Origin: Elysia chlorotica
Lineage: Eukaryota > Mollusca > Gastropoda > Plakobranchidae
DNA length: 64,000 nucleotides
NCBI GenBank assembly: GCA_003991915.1
Contig: RQTK01000917.1
Coordinates: 120,668-184,667, forward strand
Reading direction: 5' to 3'
Shown: positions 1 to 12,105 of the stretch, piece after piece
Layout: each line of letters opens with the position of its first letter
Numbering within the stretch: the stretch's first letter is position 1
The notes under the pieces: model-generated
Database searches by the model: none
What the model was told of the DNA's origin: nothing
The model's input: only the letters and a program-made list of their open reading frames with translations
Position numbers and translations under genes: made by a program

Positions 1-3000
1 AAANTNGGNNNNCNNGNAAAAANNNNANNACAAAAATACCATACACAGTACGAACTTAAGGGACCGTTGGAGATAGTTTTGCTTCAAATGTGGTTCTGAA
101 TACAATAATACAACAGAAATAAACAAAAAAAATCTTGTGAGAAGAAAGGTTCATGAGGAAAACTGCTTTGGCAATTCGGAAAGACATGAAATGGCATGGA
201 AACAACAACAGCATAAAATCCAATGCCTCACAATTTTCCTCTATGATATGTATACATAATTCAATACAAATCTACTCTATGAGGCAGACAAAGATGTTTT
301 TAGTCTGAGGTTATATAAGTTAAATAACATGTTGGTATATTTTTGTCAATTACAAAAATACACCATTACAAACATTCAATTTCTTGATGTATTGTTGCGT
401 TAATCAATGACCAATAAGATTAGAATTGCAATGATCATTTTAGAATTGGTGGGCCTAACATAGTAAAATTACGGATGGAAAATATGAATCCTTACTGTGT
501 GTCAACAGCTACAACCTATACAATTATTAAATCTATTTATGATAAACATGTGTAAAAGCAAACAATTTTTACATCTTTTTCACAACACAACATAGTATGG
601 CATCTGAAAAGGGTGTGTCCAGGGGGAAAAATATAAATACAACAGAATCATTCTTTTTTTTTTTTTTTTGTAATCATATCAGCAAAAACATTAAATGATA
701 TTTTGTTAAGTAAAACAGCAGGAGCCTTTTTTTCGGCTGTTGTTGAAGATGTTGAGATCAAATTAAAAGTGGAGATTACTATACTTTTCAAAAACTTAAA
801 CAATCCAATAGCCTTACCATTAACTACACTGGGTCCAACTAATTTGAAAATGTCAAATGCTATATTTATAATCATTTAAATTTTATATGTGGAATCTATC
901 ATTTGTCATGTACAGACATGGGATGAGAAATGCTACAAATGCACTGCACCTTTAACCAAAATGTATTTTCAAGTTGAAATTTCAAGGGGTAAATTTTAAA
1001 GTTGGTAACAGTAAGTGATCATATTCCAAGGAACAAAAATTAATTTAAACAACAAATCAAAATCAGAAAATTAAGTAAATATGCCAGGGCCCATCCACTC
1101 AAGTGTTTCCCTTTTGAGCTTTGCCCTGGCATGAGTGGCTATGAAGCCTCGAGGTAGCGTCGCCTTTAGATGAGGTGGGGAGCCATGCATAACCAGCACA
1201 GAAAATACAGTCCCACTAGTACACTGGGCAGGGAAAAGAACAACCAGTTTTTCAAGGCAGCACTCGTTATTCCAATTTACACTGTTCCATCTCCCAATTA
1301 TACAAGACAATCTTGAATTGTCACTGAAAATTGGATTCGTTAAAGTGTCCAAACTGGTACTAGCAAATTACATTCAAATGAAGAAACCACACAAAAATCT
1401 AAGTTCAGTTGGGCATCCATTCTTACACTGAGATAAATACACTTAATGATGTCATAATACGAAACTTTCAATTTATATGCGAAATCAAGACTAAAAACCA
1501 AGAACCAACATATGAAAACATCAATGCAATCATGATTTAATAACAATATGTACGTAATGTCCATTTATTTCATACAGTCATATATTTTCTAAACTAACCA
1601 TGAGTGCACACCATAGGTATTTCAAGTTAGAAGCATGAATCACCATCCCAGAATTTGTGTGTAGCATGTCTACAGGCACGTCCATAATTCTGCAGATTAT
1701 TAATGCCTATAGTAATACAATTGAAATTCCTTAACTGAACTACACTGGCTGCTTTACTCATGTCAAACTAACAGACTTGAAATGTAGGACAATGATTTAC
1801 GAGTATCTCATGAATGTGAGGCTTTCATATACAGTATAACTTCTAACATGTGATGCAGTCACCAAGACAACAGTTTTACCTTGTGTTGCAGCCATCAAGA
1901 CAGAGGCAAGTAGAAAAAAAACCCAGAGGATTTAGATCAGAAAAAGTAGCACCAATAGCAATCCATCCTCTCTGTGTTAAATTCACAACCCCTCCAAAAT
2001 TGACAAGCTTCTAGTCTTTAACCTACTTGCCGTGAAAAAAAAAGCCATCTAAACATCTCTTAAAAAGTCACAAAACACCTCAAGCAGTTTATAACGAGTC
2101 TGTTAAAGAACAAATCTCCCACATTCGCAATAAATGATAATAGAAAACTGAACAACAAAAAAAACATTGGTGTTTAACTAGATGAGCGACTAGTCTTAAA
2201 CACACAAGAAAAATGAATAAATTCAATTTCTATTTCCAAAAAATGTGATTAAATGATGTTAAAGGATAAAGTATGCACGAAACAACTCTCAGTTTAAGAA
2301 TCGACATGTTATCATCTTCGTGATAATAAATGGAGACACAGAGCTTGTCTCTGGCGTATCACCTCAAAGAAAGATGGTTCCCTGAAGCAGAGATTGTTGC
2401 CGTTGCAGACAGAAAAAGTTATGGAAACATGTGGATGACATAGAAAAAAACAATCAAAGATTTTACAAAGCACTCAAGCATTTAAGCAGTTAAACCTTTT
2501 GTAAAAGTGGCAGGAAAAAATTAATAATGTACAACCATATGCAAACCTTGCGGCACGCTCACATCAAAAACTAACAATCTTTCCAAATCTTTTCAAATGC
2601 ATTGAAACATATTTTAACTTTTAAGTGATCATGCTCTGGGACTTTTATGATTATTTTTCATAAAAGAGAATTTGAAATTACTAGCAGTATCTGGCTCATT
2701 ATAGTGTTTTGCTTATAAATGATAATAGACCATGTGGAGACAAACTTTGTCAATTGACATTAAGAAAAAAAATTCTTCACTCTTTATTCCATGTAATTTT
2801 CTAAAGCACAACAGATTGAGCGGTCAACAAAGACATTTTTTTCAAGCTGATAATCAAAACAAACCAGAAACGTTTCGACCATAGACTACAAAGGAGCATC
2901 TCCTGATTTTGCCCCATCCATCATTGTCTGTTTCTTCATGATCAGAGAAGCAGACGTAACTAATTTCAAGGCCGAGGGTTCTATATTTATAGAAAAACTT

Positions 3001-4491
3001 CATCACAGACAGTTTCAACCTTGAGCAGAGGGCCTAAGTCTTTTCGTTCTTTTCAACAGGAAATCCACTAGGCTTGGCAAATTTATCTGCTTGAATGCGT
3101 GGTTTCTGAGAAATAAAACAAAACAAGTGGATGAGAAGCAATAGTAACCGATACACGAGTACAATTGAGATGTACACGAGGCACCATTTTCCACATTGAG
3201 AATCTCGATAATCAAGGGGTCTAGTTGGAGCCTCTTATGAAATCGAAACATGATGAACAGTAAAATTAATATAGAGAAAGTAGTGGATCTAAAGAACTTG
3301 CACAGCATATATAGATCCAAACATAGATCTAAGCTAGTATTAGTCACAGAGGGATTTCAAAGTCATAGAAATTTTCAATTCAGATGTTGATTTTGTTTTA
3401 AAAACTCAAATTAGGTATTTTAAATGAAATACAATATTAAATTCAACAAGTAAAAGAATTCACAAGCATTATTGAATTTCTGTGGCTGGTATTTCTAGTC
3501 TATGTTTAAGGTCAGATTTGACAATTTACAAAACACGCTTGATAAAACAGTACAAGGAATTATTCACTATAGTGACCCTAGGCAGAGCCTACTGGTAAAG
3601 GGAAATGCCCCGTAATGGGGCCAGTAGTCTAAAAAAAAGTTGTGGAATTGTATTTTTCAGATTCAGCGACCAATCCTATAAAAATCAACTCATTAGGTCC
3701 CTTCCTTAACCACTTGAGTGCTCAAGTATATTTTGAGAAATGATGCACCCATAGAGCATTTATATAACTGTCAATGAATATGACAGATCTTTTTAATTAA
3801 ACTTCAGAGAATTATGTTCTGAAAGTGGCATGAAAATAATTTATTACTTTTAACCCCTTCAGTACCCTACCCCGAGCCTCACTCGGGGTACAATGGCGAC
3901 CCTGTGTGCCTATGCCCCGAACCTCACTCGGGGTAATTTTGTCATCGATTTTTTACTATAAAATGGGAGATAACTGGTTTGGAAATAGCACTGAGTATTA
4001 CTACAGTGGTTTCCCCTTGACCAGAACTGCATTAAATTGTCTGGAAAACTTTGCGAACCTTTTTTTTAAATGAATTTTATTCATCCTTCTGATAGAGAGA
4101 AGATAGCGTCCGAGTTTTGCCACTAAAAAAAAAAAAAAACAATTAAAGGCTTGTCAACCAATTGAATGAATTAAAAAGCATGCCTAGTCACACAACCATA
4201 ACTGTATAACTGTATCCTATAACAGTGATGCTAACTAGATCAATGTTTTTTTTACTGAACTTTTGCGATTAAAGAAACATATCATATTAAATCATAATAC
4301 ACAACCCCATGTTAAAACTTTTACTGAACTCTGACCAACCAAATCTTTAGAAAAATGAAGTTGGTTAATTTACCGGAAATTAGCATCACTGCTATGAATA
4401 GACCAGGACAACAGACTAAGCAAATGCTTGATATCTCTCTGTATACTGCGTATATGCGTATACTATGAATACACAAGAACAACAGAATCAA
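1..4491 (-). other. CCDC6 3' flank / probable long 3' UTR
   Basis: No coding exon recognised. The first ~30 bases contain scattered Ns. Poly(A)-signal hexamers on the minus strand occur at 4076-4081 and 3840-3845 and again farther down, so part of this stretch is probably the CCDC6 3' UTR; its end cannot be fixed without transcript data. A hairpin pair lies at 3868-3935. Confidence 0.4.
3868..3935. repeat. Two adjacent CCCCGAG/CTCGGGG hairpins
   Basis: TACCCCGAG-CCTCA-CTCGGGGTA at 3868-3890 is a perfect 9-bp stem with a 5-base loop. A second, slightly degraded copy (CCCCGA ... TCGGGG) with the same CCTCA loop lies at 3915-3933. They sit next to TTAACCCCTTC (3850-3860), which resembles the end of a TTAA-targeting miniature element. 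Confidence 0.6.
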
Positions 4492-4793
4492 TCAGCAATT
4501 TTTACTCCTCCCCCCATGACAAACCTGGCCATGTAGATTGCCAGCAGCCCCGATCATCACGGGTGGAGAGGTGCCGGGTCCCACAAAGGCACTTGGGTGG
4601 TGAGAGAGGGCCATGGGGTGGCTGTGGCTGTGGGGTTGGCCCATCCCCATAGGGACCCCCATGGGGTGGCTGCTGTGGCCATGGCCACCGGCTGACGACA
4701 TCGCCGCAGGCTGGGCCGGGGGGTGGAACGTCTGGCCAGATAGGGGGCGCCTCATGGGGCTCGGCGGGCTCTTGGCTGCCACAAACGTCAGGC
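4492..4793 (-). CDS. CCDC6: CCDC6 coding exon 8 (C-terminal tail and stop)
   Basis: 302 nt, opening with two bases that complete a Ser codon, then [19 protein letters not shown] and a His/Ser/Pro/Gly-rich tail, stop TGA at 4494-4492. The acceptor is CACCCCCAG at 4794-4802. The acceptor and the first bases of the exon are repeated several times just upstream, so more than one 3' splice site is available in principle; only the proximal one keeps the frame into this exon without added sequence. Confidence 0.9.
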
Positions 4794-7700
4794 CTGGGGG
4801 TGGAGGAACAGATTGAGAGATAATTTTGGTTTGTTGGGAGAGAAAGATTAAGAGACAAAGGTCAGAAAGGGGGGGTGGAGGAACAGGTTGAGAGATAATT
4901 TTGGTTTGTTGGGAGAGAAAGTTTAAGAGACAAACGTCAGGCCTGGGGGGTGGAGGAACAGATTGAGAGATAATTTTGGTTTGTTGGGAGAGAAAGATTA
5001 AGAGACAAACGTCAGGCCTGGAGGTGGAGGAACAGGTTGAGAGATAATTTTGGTTTGTTGGGAGAGAAAGATTAAGAGACAAACGTCAGGCCTGGGGGGT
5101 GGAGGAACAGATTGAGAGATCATTTTGGTTTGTTGGGAGAGAAACATTAATTAAGAATTGAGTTGGTTTTAATGTCCAAGATCAGCATTATATAGGCTAT
5201 ATTGTGGACGGGCCCCAAGACGGACTTCTGACAATTTTATGTGCTGTCACACACGAGACAGAGCGGGGATACCATGACTCCTGTCTCAGCCGGTCACATT
5301 ATACTGACACCGACCCAACCGGTAGGGAACGCGTCAGCCAGGATTCGAACTCGGGACCTTTTGCGTCGGAGGTCGATGTTCTACCCCTACACCGCCGGGC
5401 CCCCCCAGAAAGATTAAGAGACAAAGGTCAGAAATGGACAAAATAAGATTGAAAGATGATTTAGAATCCCTGCAAATTACTTGGTTGTTGACTTTGTTGG
5501 TTTTTTAACGACTCTAAACAAAGTCAGCCGAGCCCAGAGAAAGATTAAGAAATGATTTACGATCCCTGCATTTTACTTGGTTGGTTTGGTTTGTTCAATC
5601 ACTTCTCAACATTCTTTGACAGTAACAAGGCTACAGAGCAAACAAGTCACAGCGAAATAGAGCAGGGATTCAAGGATTTCTATACCATTCGGCCACATTT
5701 TACTGACCCCAACCTAGCCCGAAAGGAGGGCCATAGCAAAACACTTGAGGTCGTACTTGGGACCTTTCGAATAAAATCTGTGCCCTTTACAATGGAGCCA
5801 CCCTGCCATACGCCCATGATAATGACGAAATGACTATGCGTTAATGAAAATTAAAAACCAAAAAAAATTATTTAATTTATTTTTTTTTCAGGCTAGGTTA
5901 AAATTCATTGGCGGTGTGTTGATAAAGCAGATTACTAACAAAAAAAAAGTTGATATCACCAGAAAAGTACTGGTAAAAAAAAAAAAGTATAAATACACTT
6001 TTGAAACAAGCTGATTATTACACATTTGAAATGTGATCAACCTGTGTCGAGAACTATCAAAAAAACAAATTGGCATTTAGCTTAATAATGAAATTACAAA
6101 AATGACTATGTGTTAATAAAAATTAAAAAAAAAAAAAAAAACTATTATTTATTTTGATTTTTTTATTTAGGCTAGGTTAAACTTCATTGCCGGTGTGTTG
6201 ATAAAGCAGATTACTAAAAAAATACAAATACATTTTTGAAACAAGCGGATTATTACACATTTGAAATGTGATCAGCCTGTGTCTAGAATCATCAAAAAAA
6301 CAAATTGGCATTTAGCTTAATAATGAAATTACAGATTACAGCTTCATGAAATTGACAAAAAATCAGGTAGATGTGTCTTTGTGACAACTCACTTGGTGAG
6401 ATGGACCTGGGAACACTGCTGTTGTAGGGGATGGGGCTGGACACCGTTCTGGGCCGCACGTTATGGCTGCTGGTCGTTGCCTCGTGCTGCTTGGCAATTT
6501 CATTGAAATGTCTGGATTACACGGGATAAAGGCAAATTAGGTCAAAGAGAAGCCTAAATTAAGATTATTTAAACTGTCAAGAGGAATCAAGCTCAAATCA
6601 AGCACAGGAATAAAATACAAATTATTTTACACTAAAACATGAAATCCGCACTTGGTGACAAATCCATGTTCAGTTTACTACTACTTTCTTAAACAGATCT
6701 TAGTTAAGTATTTTGTCTGTTTGGTTTCTCAAACAATCTATTTAAGAGAATTAAGCTGCAGATTTCCTACTCCCAATCCAGAGTTCTATCACATCGAGTT
6801 ACTGCAGCTCACAAACTTTCTTAAGAGACAACTGCCATGTTGCATTTATGGCACTTGAAGATGTTGAATCAATAGACCTATGTTTTCGCTCAGGCCCGAA
6901 ACTTCTGATTTGCCTTCCTTGTTTTTTTTTATAATTACAAGGCTAAATTGCAAATGGGTCCCAAGACTAACATCTGACAGTTTTAAGTGCTGTCCTGTGA
7001 GACGCCAGGACTTCCATTTCAACTGATCACATTATACTGAAACAAACTAGTACCCACCATTTCTTGACCTTGCATGATTTTCTGTTAAAACAGCACCATA
7101 CCATTACCAAACCAAAAAACAACCAACTACTATATTATAAGTGCTACATGGCGGTCCACCTTTCATCATCCATCTCCAGACTAGACTCTGATTCAGACAG
7201 ATGGCGGCACAGACTTTCTCTTCTCTCCATTTCCAGCTGCAGTCGACGCTGAAGACGCAGATTTTCTTCTCTGATATGTCTTTCCTCTTGGGCATACTGG
7301 GCCATCTTCTCAGCATCTGCGCAGGAAGGAAAGAAATAAGCCAGTGATACTTGCATTTATATACCATCTTAATTGACATGAAAAACTCTAATCCATGTGC
7401 TGACACTGCTAAGTATTGGAAACTTTAGGTGCAAGCAGCTCAGAAGAGACTTAACAGACATCAGTCTTCGGGCAGAGCTAAAGTGAACAATACTTTTTAT
7501 TAGAATCTATTATTTGCTTTATTTTCCTTTTTATTACCAATTTCAGTGATGGATCAGCATACAAACCATATAAAACTTTCATATTTTGGAGGGGGCATAT
7601 TCTGGACCTGTGCTTGGAGATTCAAACTTGAAACATAATCAGATTGGGACAAAGTTCTTAACGAAAACAAATGTGCATGTAAGCAACATCCTGGTTTTCA

Positions 7701-10700
7701 AATAGAGGGAAGACATACTTCACTACAGTACTGCAGGCTTCTCACTGCCAACTCACAACATGACTAGGGAACTAATTTAACAATGTAAAAAGATACATAC
7801 ATAATTATTCATTGATCTTCAACGCTCTAGTTGTTGTTTTGTTTCTACTCACGCTCAAGTTGAGCACTCCTGAGCTGGTCCTTGAGACGGGTGACCTCTG
7901 ACCTCAGACTGTCAATGTGCTGGACCAAATTGGCCGCGGTGTCCCCGTTGTTGATGTCACGGGGACTCGGGGGAGCCGACACCGGCTGATCCAACTTCTC
8001 TTGCAAAAGCCTGACAACAACAGCAAAAAGGTTTAAAAAATCAAAATCAATCAGGTCTCTAGAATCGTCCTAACCTAATAATTCTCCATGCAAAATCATT
8101 CCAAGCATGATGTTTTACTATGACAAAGTACATTAGTTTCTTCACAACAACAACAACAACAAACAACAACAATGAAACTAGCAAGTTTTCAGGATTTTCT
8201 TAACATTCATAACAATCCAAAATAATTCTGGCCATGATATTTTATGAAAACACTGTGATGTATTCACAGTATTGGTTACTTCACAATGTAATTGGGCTGT
8301 TCTGTAATGTGAGGAAACCGGAAAAATAGCCACTTCCTCATGTGATGGTATTTGAAGCTGCAAAAGGTTTTTAATCAATTCTCTTGCCAGAAATAAACCA
8401 GAATTGTATTCCTGTGTAAAATACCTTGTGGATGGAGGTATGAAAAAGGCTTGTGAACATAAAGAGATAATAAAAAATTGGTTGAAAACAAAACAAAAAT
8501 CTGTCTTCATTTGTTTTTTTTTTTTTACATTAAATATGCAGAAAACACACCAAATTCGAAGAATAATAAAAAGAAGTCTTCCAATTCTGGTAAAATGACA
8601 CGGGTTACAAATGCACATTCTAATGCCATTTTCTGACAATTGGTACCCACAAAATTATCCTTTTGAAAACACCTTGAGATCTCTGAATTCTTTACCTTTT
8701 CTCAGCCTCCAACTTATCCATGCGTTTCCACAACCTGTTCACCAGTGACTCTTGCTCTTGCTCCAGAGAATTTTCTAATTCAACCTTTTCTCGGCGGAGC
8801 TGTGTACAGAAGAATGAGAATTAACATGGGTGGGAGCAAAACATTTCAAAAGGCCTGCAAAACGTATGGTAAATGGTAAATTTTCTGGAAAAGCCTGCAA
8901 CCCATCGCAGGTTATTCTTTGGTACCGTTAACGTACCACTTGAGGCCTGCTTCTTATACAGATTTATTCAAACTACAAAAAAAACAGAAAATCGGGAACC
9001 CTAAATGAACCAATCATTGTACTTTTGTAAGCTGAATAATGTTCATGATAGGCACAATTATGGAAAGCAATTTTAATTAATGAGGATTTGAGACCTGACA
9101 CTTTTTCTCTTCTTTAAAAAAATGCCTCTTTTTGTGACAAATCCTGTATTAATAGTATTATTAACGTTAATGTAGACTATAAATCAATATAGACCTAATA
9201 GGCTATAAAAAAAATTCCAGACCAAGAAAAAAAACCATTGAAGTGGTAGTGGTATAAATTAAATAGGCCTAGATCTAGATTTGATGTGCGACGTTTGTTA
9301 GATTGAGTCATTGCTTGAATACCTTAGGATATTTATTTGTCTTTTCCTTCAATATATTGAAACTTAGTTTGTTTTTCAGTGTTGTATGGACTTTTTTTTT
9401 AAGTATCAAAGTTAATACCATCACTATTCATCCAAATGATCCATAATAAGAACTTGTGAAAATTTACGCTAGATCTATTTCTACTCCATGACTGTGAACT
9501 GTGTATGAAAAAAACAAAAATCACTCAGGAGTAGTCATACAAAGATGAGAAAATATATTTCTCTCAAAAACATACAGAAATTCGCCATAGCAAGACCACA
9601 ACCTTATGTATGTATATATCTGAAACACAGAAGTGCCAGAAGTCTTTCAGTTGTCATGTCATCAAACAATGAAAAAAATAACGAGAAAGACACCCTTGGA
9701 TGCAGATTGGTGGCTTCCCCATCCCTATCTCATTTTATTACCAGCATTAAAGGGCCACACTCTAAAATCTGAGGAGTCACTGTTTTCAAGTTATCCAATT
9801 GTTTGCGTGTGAGTGCAACAGGCACATCCCTATGCACTGACCACAAGCATCAGTGACAGAGTTGACGCTCATAAGAAAATGTAATTATCGATACACATAT
9901 AACTAACTTACAAAACTGATACATGTCTAATAGTATAGTTTGGGTAATTATAACATTGATAGATCTTGGTCACTGCTACCACCAAAACCTTTTTTTTAGA
10001 GTTACTACCCAGCATTTATGGGAAGCCGACAAGTGGTTTTGTGAAATCATTATAGGCCGGCATGACGGCTGTAGCTGGCACTCTCCCTGCCATGAATTAA
10101 TGTTGGATCAACGTAATTAATTTTAATCAAATGTGAACTTTCTCATTCACGTCTCAACCTTTTCTCGACTCGGCTTTTTAACAAAATTAGAAAGAACAAA
10201 TTTTAAACATATGATAAATGCAACAAGAGCTAAAAAGGTATTTAAACAATATTTAATTTTTAAATATAGACATCTCATTCAGTGTGTCAGCCAAGGTATT
10301 TATTAACCCCTTGACCATTGACTCTCTGAAACATTTGTAGTTTTACTGGTGTCTTTCTGAGATTCAAATAAGGAACATAATGTACCCTGCTCCATAGCTT
10401 GAGTCAAGACTCAAGTTAAAACAAAGGCTCCATTGATTAAGAGGTGTTGAGTGCCCTTGAAAGGAAAAAGAAAGTAGTACAAAATTTTACCTGCTCCAAG
10501 GTCTGTTGCTTGTTGTAAGTATCAGCTTCAAGCTTCTCTATTTTTCTCATCAACTTGTTGATTTGACATTCCTGCTCCTTCTCCAGAGTTTCTTCCAACT
10601 CAATTTTCTCCTGACGCAACTGAAAGGAGATAAAACTTTTTTTTAAAGATTATAATTTTGAATAAATAAGCAAATGTTTAGAAAAAAGATGACAAGTCAT

Positions 10701-12105
10701 TCATACTTTACTATCTTTTTTTTTAATGGTATGAATTCAAGAGAGAGTATTCTAGGCTTATCTTTACCACATGCACCAACAATTTCACCAGATAAGATAA
10801 GAAATTAGTAAAGATGAAACAGGTTAAGGTGATGAAGGGAAAGTATTCTAAGGGAAAAGAAGCAAAATAAAAATGCTCTCTTTGGCTCATGACAAGAACC
10901 AAGAACAAGTAAAAGTAAACTGTGCAATAAATTAATCTCCATTTAAAACTTTTTTTTCACCCTTACAAAGCATATCATCAGAAGTACCAAATGCTATGAA
11001 AAAAAAAATCTGATCTTTTCCAAGATTCCAGCACAAGGAGAAAAATGTATGTTTAGATAATGCAAACATAGATATACAAACCAACTCATAAAAGTTTAAA
11101 GGATTAACCAACTATAGATTGGCCAAATGCCTAATTAAAGTAAATGACATTTAACACTGGCCATTTTCTTGAAAAAAAAAAAAAAAGCAGTGTGTAGCAT
11201 GACAAGAAACCAAAGGTAAGATAGTTTTACACAATGAACTAACATATTTAGGAAATGCACATTCGTTGGTCTGTCGTGGCATTCTTTCTGTTTGGTTCTC
11301 AGCTTCAAGAGATATATACAGCCGCCTGAATACCTTAATATATATTGATATAAAACGTAATGGATAATTATAATTAAGATTTCAAATATTGTACTGTCGT
11401 AGATCAGCCTAAACCCTACTGGTAAACAGAAAATTCAGTGACCCATACCTGGTAAAGTTTTCGAGACAAGTCATTGGTTAGATACTCTTCCTCTTGCTCA
11501 TAGTTCATTGCCAGCATCTCTTTCTCTTTCTTGAGGGATTGAATTTTCTTGAGAAGAGTGTTGCTTATGAACTCTTCCTCTTGTTCAGCTTTTGCTTGCT
11601 GTGAAAAAACAAAATATTTGCTTTCAAAAGAGTAGCTTTAAATGACAAAGGCACATACTATCTAAACCGCAAACTATAGATCTGATAATTAAATGTTTGA
11701 AACTAAAGTTTAAGTAACTTTGCACAAATAAATGAAGCTTAAATCCAGCACAAACTGTATTAGAATATTGTATTTTATTTCTTATCTTTTCTGAATCTCT
11801 CACCCTTCATGATGGCTTTGCCACTTTAAAAGTTACATTAAATTTTGAAAACAAAAGACAAAGTCTCCTCTACTCACAATAGAAACACTTGCTCTTCTCA
11901 ACTCTCGATTCTCCTCCTGCAAAGTTTTACACTTCAGCTTGTAAGTCTCCAGTTCCATTCTAAGCACTCTGTTCTCCTGCTGCAGAGACTCGATTCTTTT
12001 GTTTAATTGCTCTGCCTGTGCGGGGGACGGCGATTTCATACTGAACGTCGGACCTCCATCGATGGAGCTTGTGTCACTCTCCAGCTCACTCGCACTGTCG
12101 GCCAT
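4492..12105 (-). CDS. CCDC6: Coiled-coil domain-containing protein 6 (complete, 8 coding exons)
   Basis: Spliced minus-strand gene read exon by exon: 11878-12105, 11449-11598, 10491-10619, 8696-8799, 7853-8010, 7160-7316, 6393-6511, 4492-4793. All junctions are GT-AG and in phase, giving 1347 nt (448 codons plus stop); human CCDC6 is 474 residues. The start follows the family: MADSASE at the N-terminus. Exons 1-6 encode a long conserved coiled coil ([20 protein letters not shown], then [40 protein letters not shown] and [13 protein letters not shown]). Exons 7-8 encode a Ser/Pro/His-rich tail with [12 protein letters not shown]. In vertebrates the protein is a nuclear/cytosolic phosphoprotein linked to CREB-type transcription and DNA-damage checkpoint control, and the same role is inferred here. 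Introns are 279 to 1691 bp. The last intron carries a tandem array of the exon 8 acceptor. Orthology is very secure; the exon 6 donor (GTGGAC) is weak but supported by the next exon. Confidence 0.95.
4786..5150 (-). repeat. Tandem array of the CCDC6 exon 8 splice-acceptor region (~75-bp units)
   Basis: About five direct units, each running on the minus strand through AATCTGTTCCTCCACCCCCAG and then GGCCTGACGTTTGT. The second half equals the first bases of exon 8, so each good unit contains polypyrimidine tract, AG and exon start. One unit (near 4865) has lost the CAGGCC core. Confidence 0.85.
5162..5406 (-). mobile_element. tRNA-derived SINE, near full length
   Basis: Minus-strand order: tRNA-like head with A box (TGTAGGGGTAGA) and B box (GAGTTCGAATCC), conserved body (GGTTGGGTCGGTGTCAGTAT ... 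GGAGTCATGGTATCCCC), and tail (GGGCCCGTCCACAATATAGC ... TTGGACATTAAAACC). The same body occurs at many other sites in the window. Confidence 0.8.
5829..6336. repeat. Direct duplication of ~250 bp in CCDC6 intron 7
   Basis: The block with CAGGCTAGGTTAAAATTCATT, GTGTGTTGATAAAGCAGATT and GGCATTTAGCTTAATAATGA (5829-6095) is repeated at 6100-6336 with small indels. Confidence 0.75.
6393..6511 (-). CDS. CCDC6: CCDC6 coding exon 7
   Basis: 119 nt. Acceptor GTAATCCAG, donor GTGAGT. Encodes [18 protein letters not shown] followed by [20 protein letters not shown]; the [11 protein letters not shown] motif is conserved in the family. Confidence 0.93.
6945..7065 (-). mobile_element. SINE fragment, degenerate
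   Basis: Contains diverged copies of the tail and body of the dispersed SINE (GGGTCCCAAGACTAACATCT, CTGATCACATTATACTG). A comparable degraded fragment lies at about 5627-5815. Confidence 0.5.
7160..7316 (-). CDS. CCDC6: CCDC6 coding exon 6
   Basis: 157 nt. Acceptor CTTCCTGCGCAG, donor GTGGAC (weak). Encodes [20 protein letters not shown] through [13 protein letters not shown], nearly identical to vertebrate CCDC6. The next exon supplies RHFNEI in frame, confirming this donor. Confidence 0.93.
7853..8010 (-). CDS. CCDC6: CCDC6 coding exon 5
   Basis: 158 nt. Acceptor TTGTTGTCAG completes the Arg codon; donor GTGAGT. Encodes [19 protein letters not shown], the most diagnostic CCDC6 signature, then a coiled coil ending LRSAQLE. 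Confidence 0.95.
8696..8799 (-). CDS. CCDC6: CCDC6 coding exon 4
   Basis: 104 nt: 34 codons plus two bases of a split Arg codon. Acceptor TTCTGTACACAG, donor GTAAAG. Encodes [20 protein letters not shown] and ends [10 protein letters not shown]. Confidence 0.94.
10491..10619 (-). CDS. CCDC6: CCDC6 coding exon 3
   Basis: 43 codons, phase 0 at both ends; acceptor TCCTTTCAG, donor GTAAAA. Encodes [17 protein letters not shown] through KQQTLEQ, a repeat of the family's coiled-coil module. Confidence 0.94.
11449..11598 (-). CDS. CCDC6: CCDC6 coding exon 2
   Basis: Exactly 50 codons, phase 0 at both ends. Acceptor TTTTTTCACAG, donor GTATGG. Encodes the acidic coiled-coil heptads [20 protein letters not shown] onward, ending DLSRKLYQ. 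Confidence 0.94.
11878..12105 (-). CDS. CCDC6: CCDC6 coding exon 1
   Basis: Encodes the 76 N-terminal residues, beginning MADSASE and ending RRASVSI, with a strong donor GTGAGT at 11877-11872. The ATG is preceded on the minus strand by TTCCTTAG, so a 5' UTR intron ending just upstream is possible. Confidence 0.95.
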
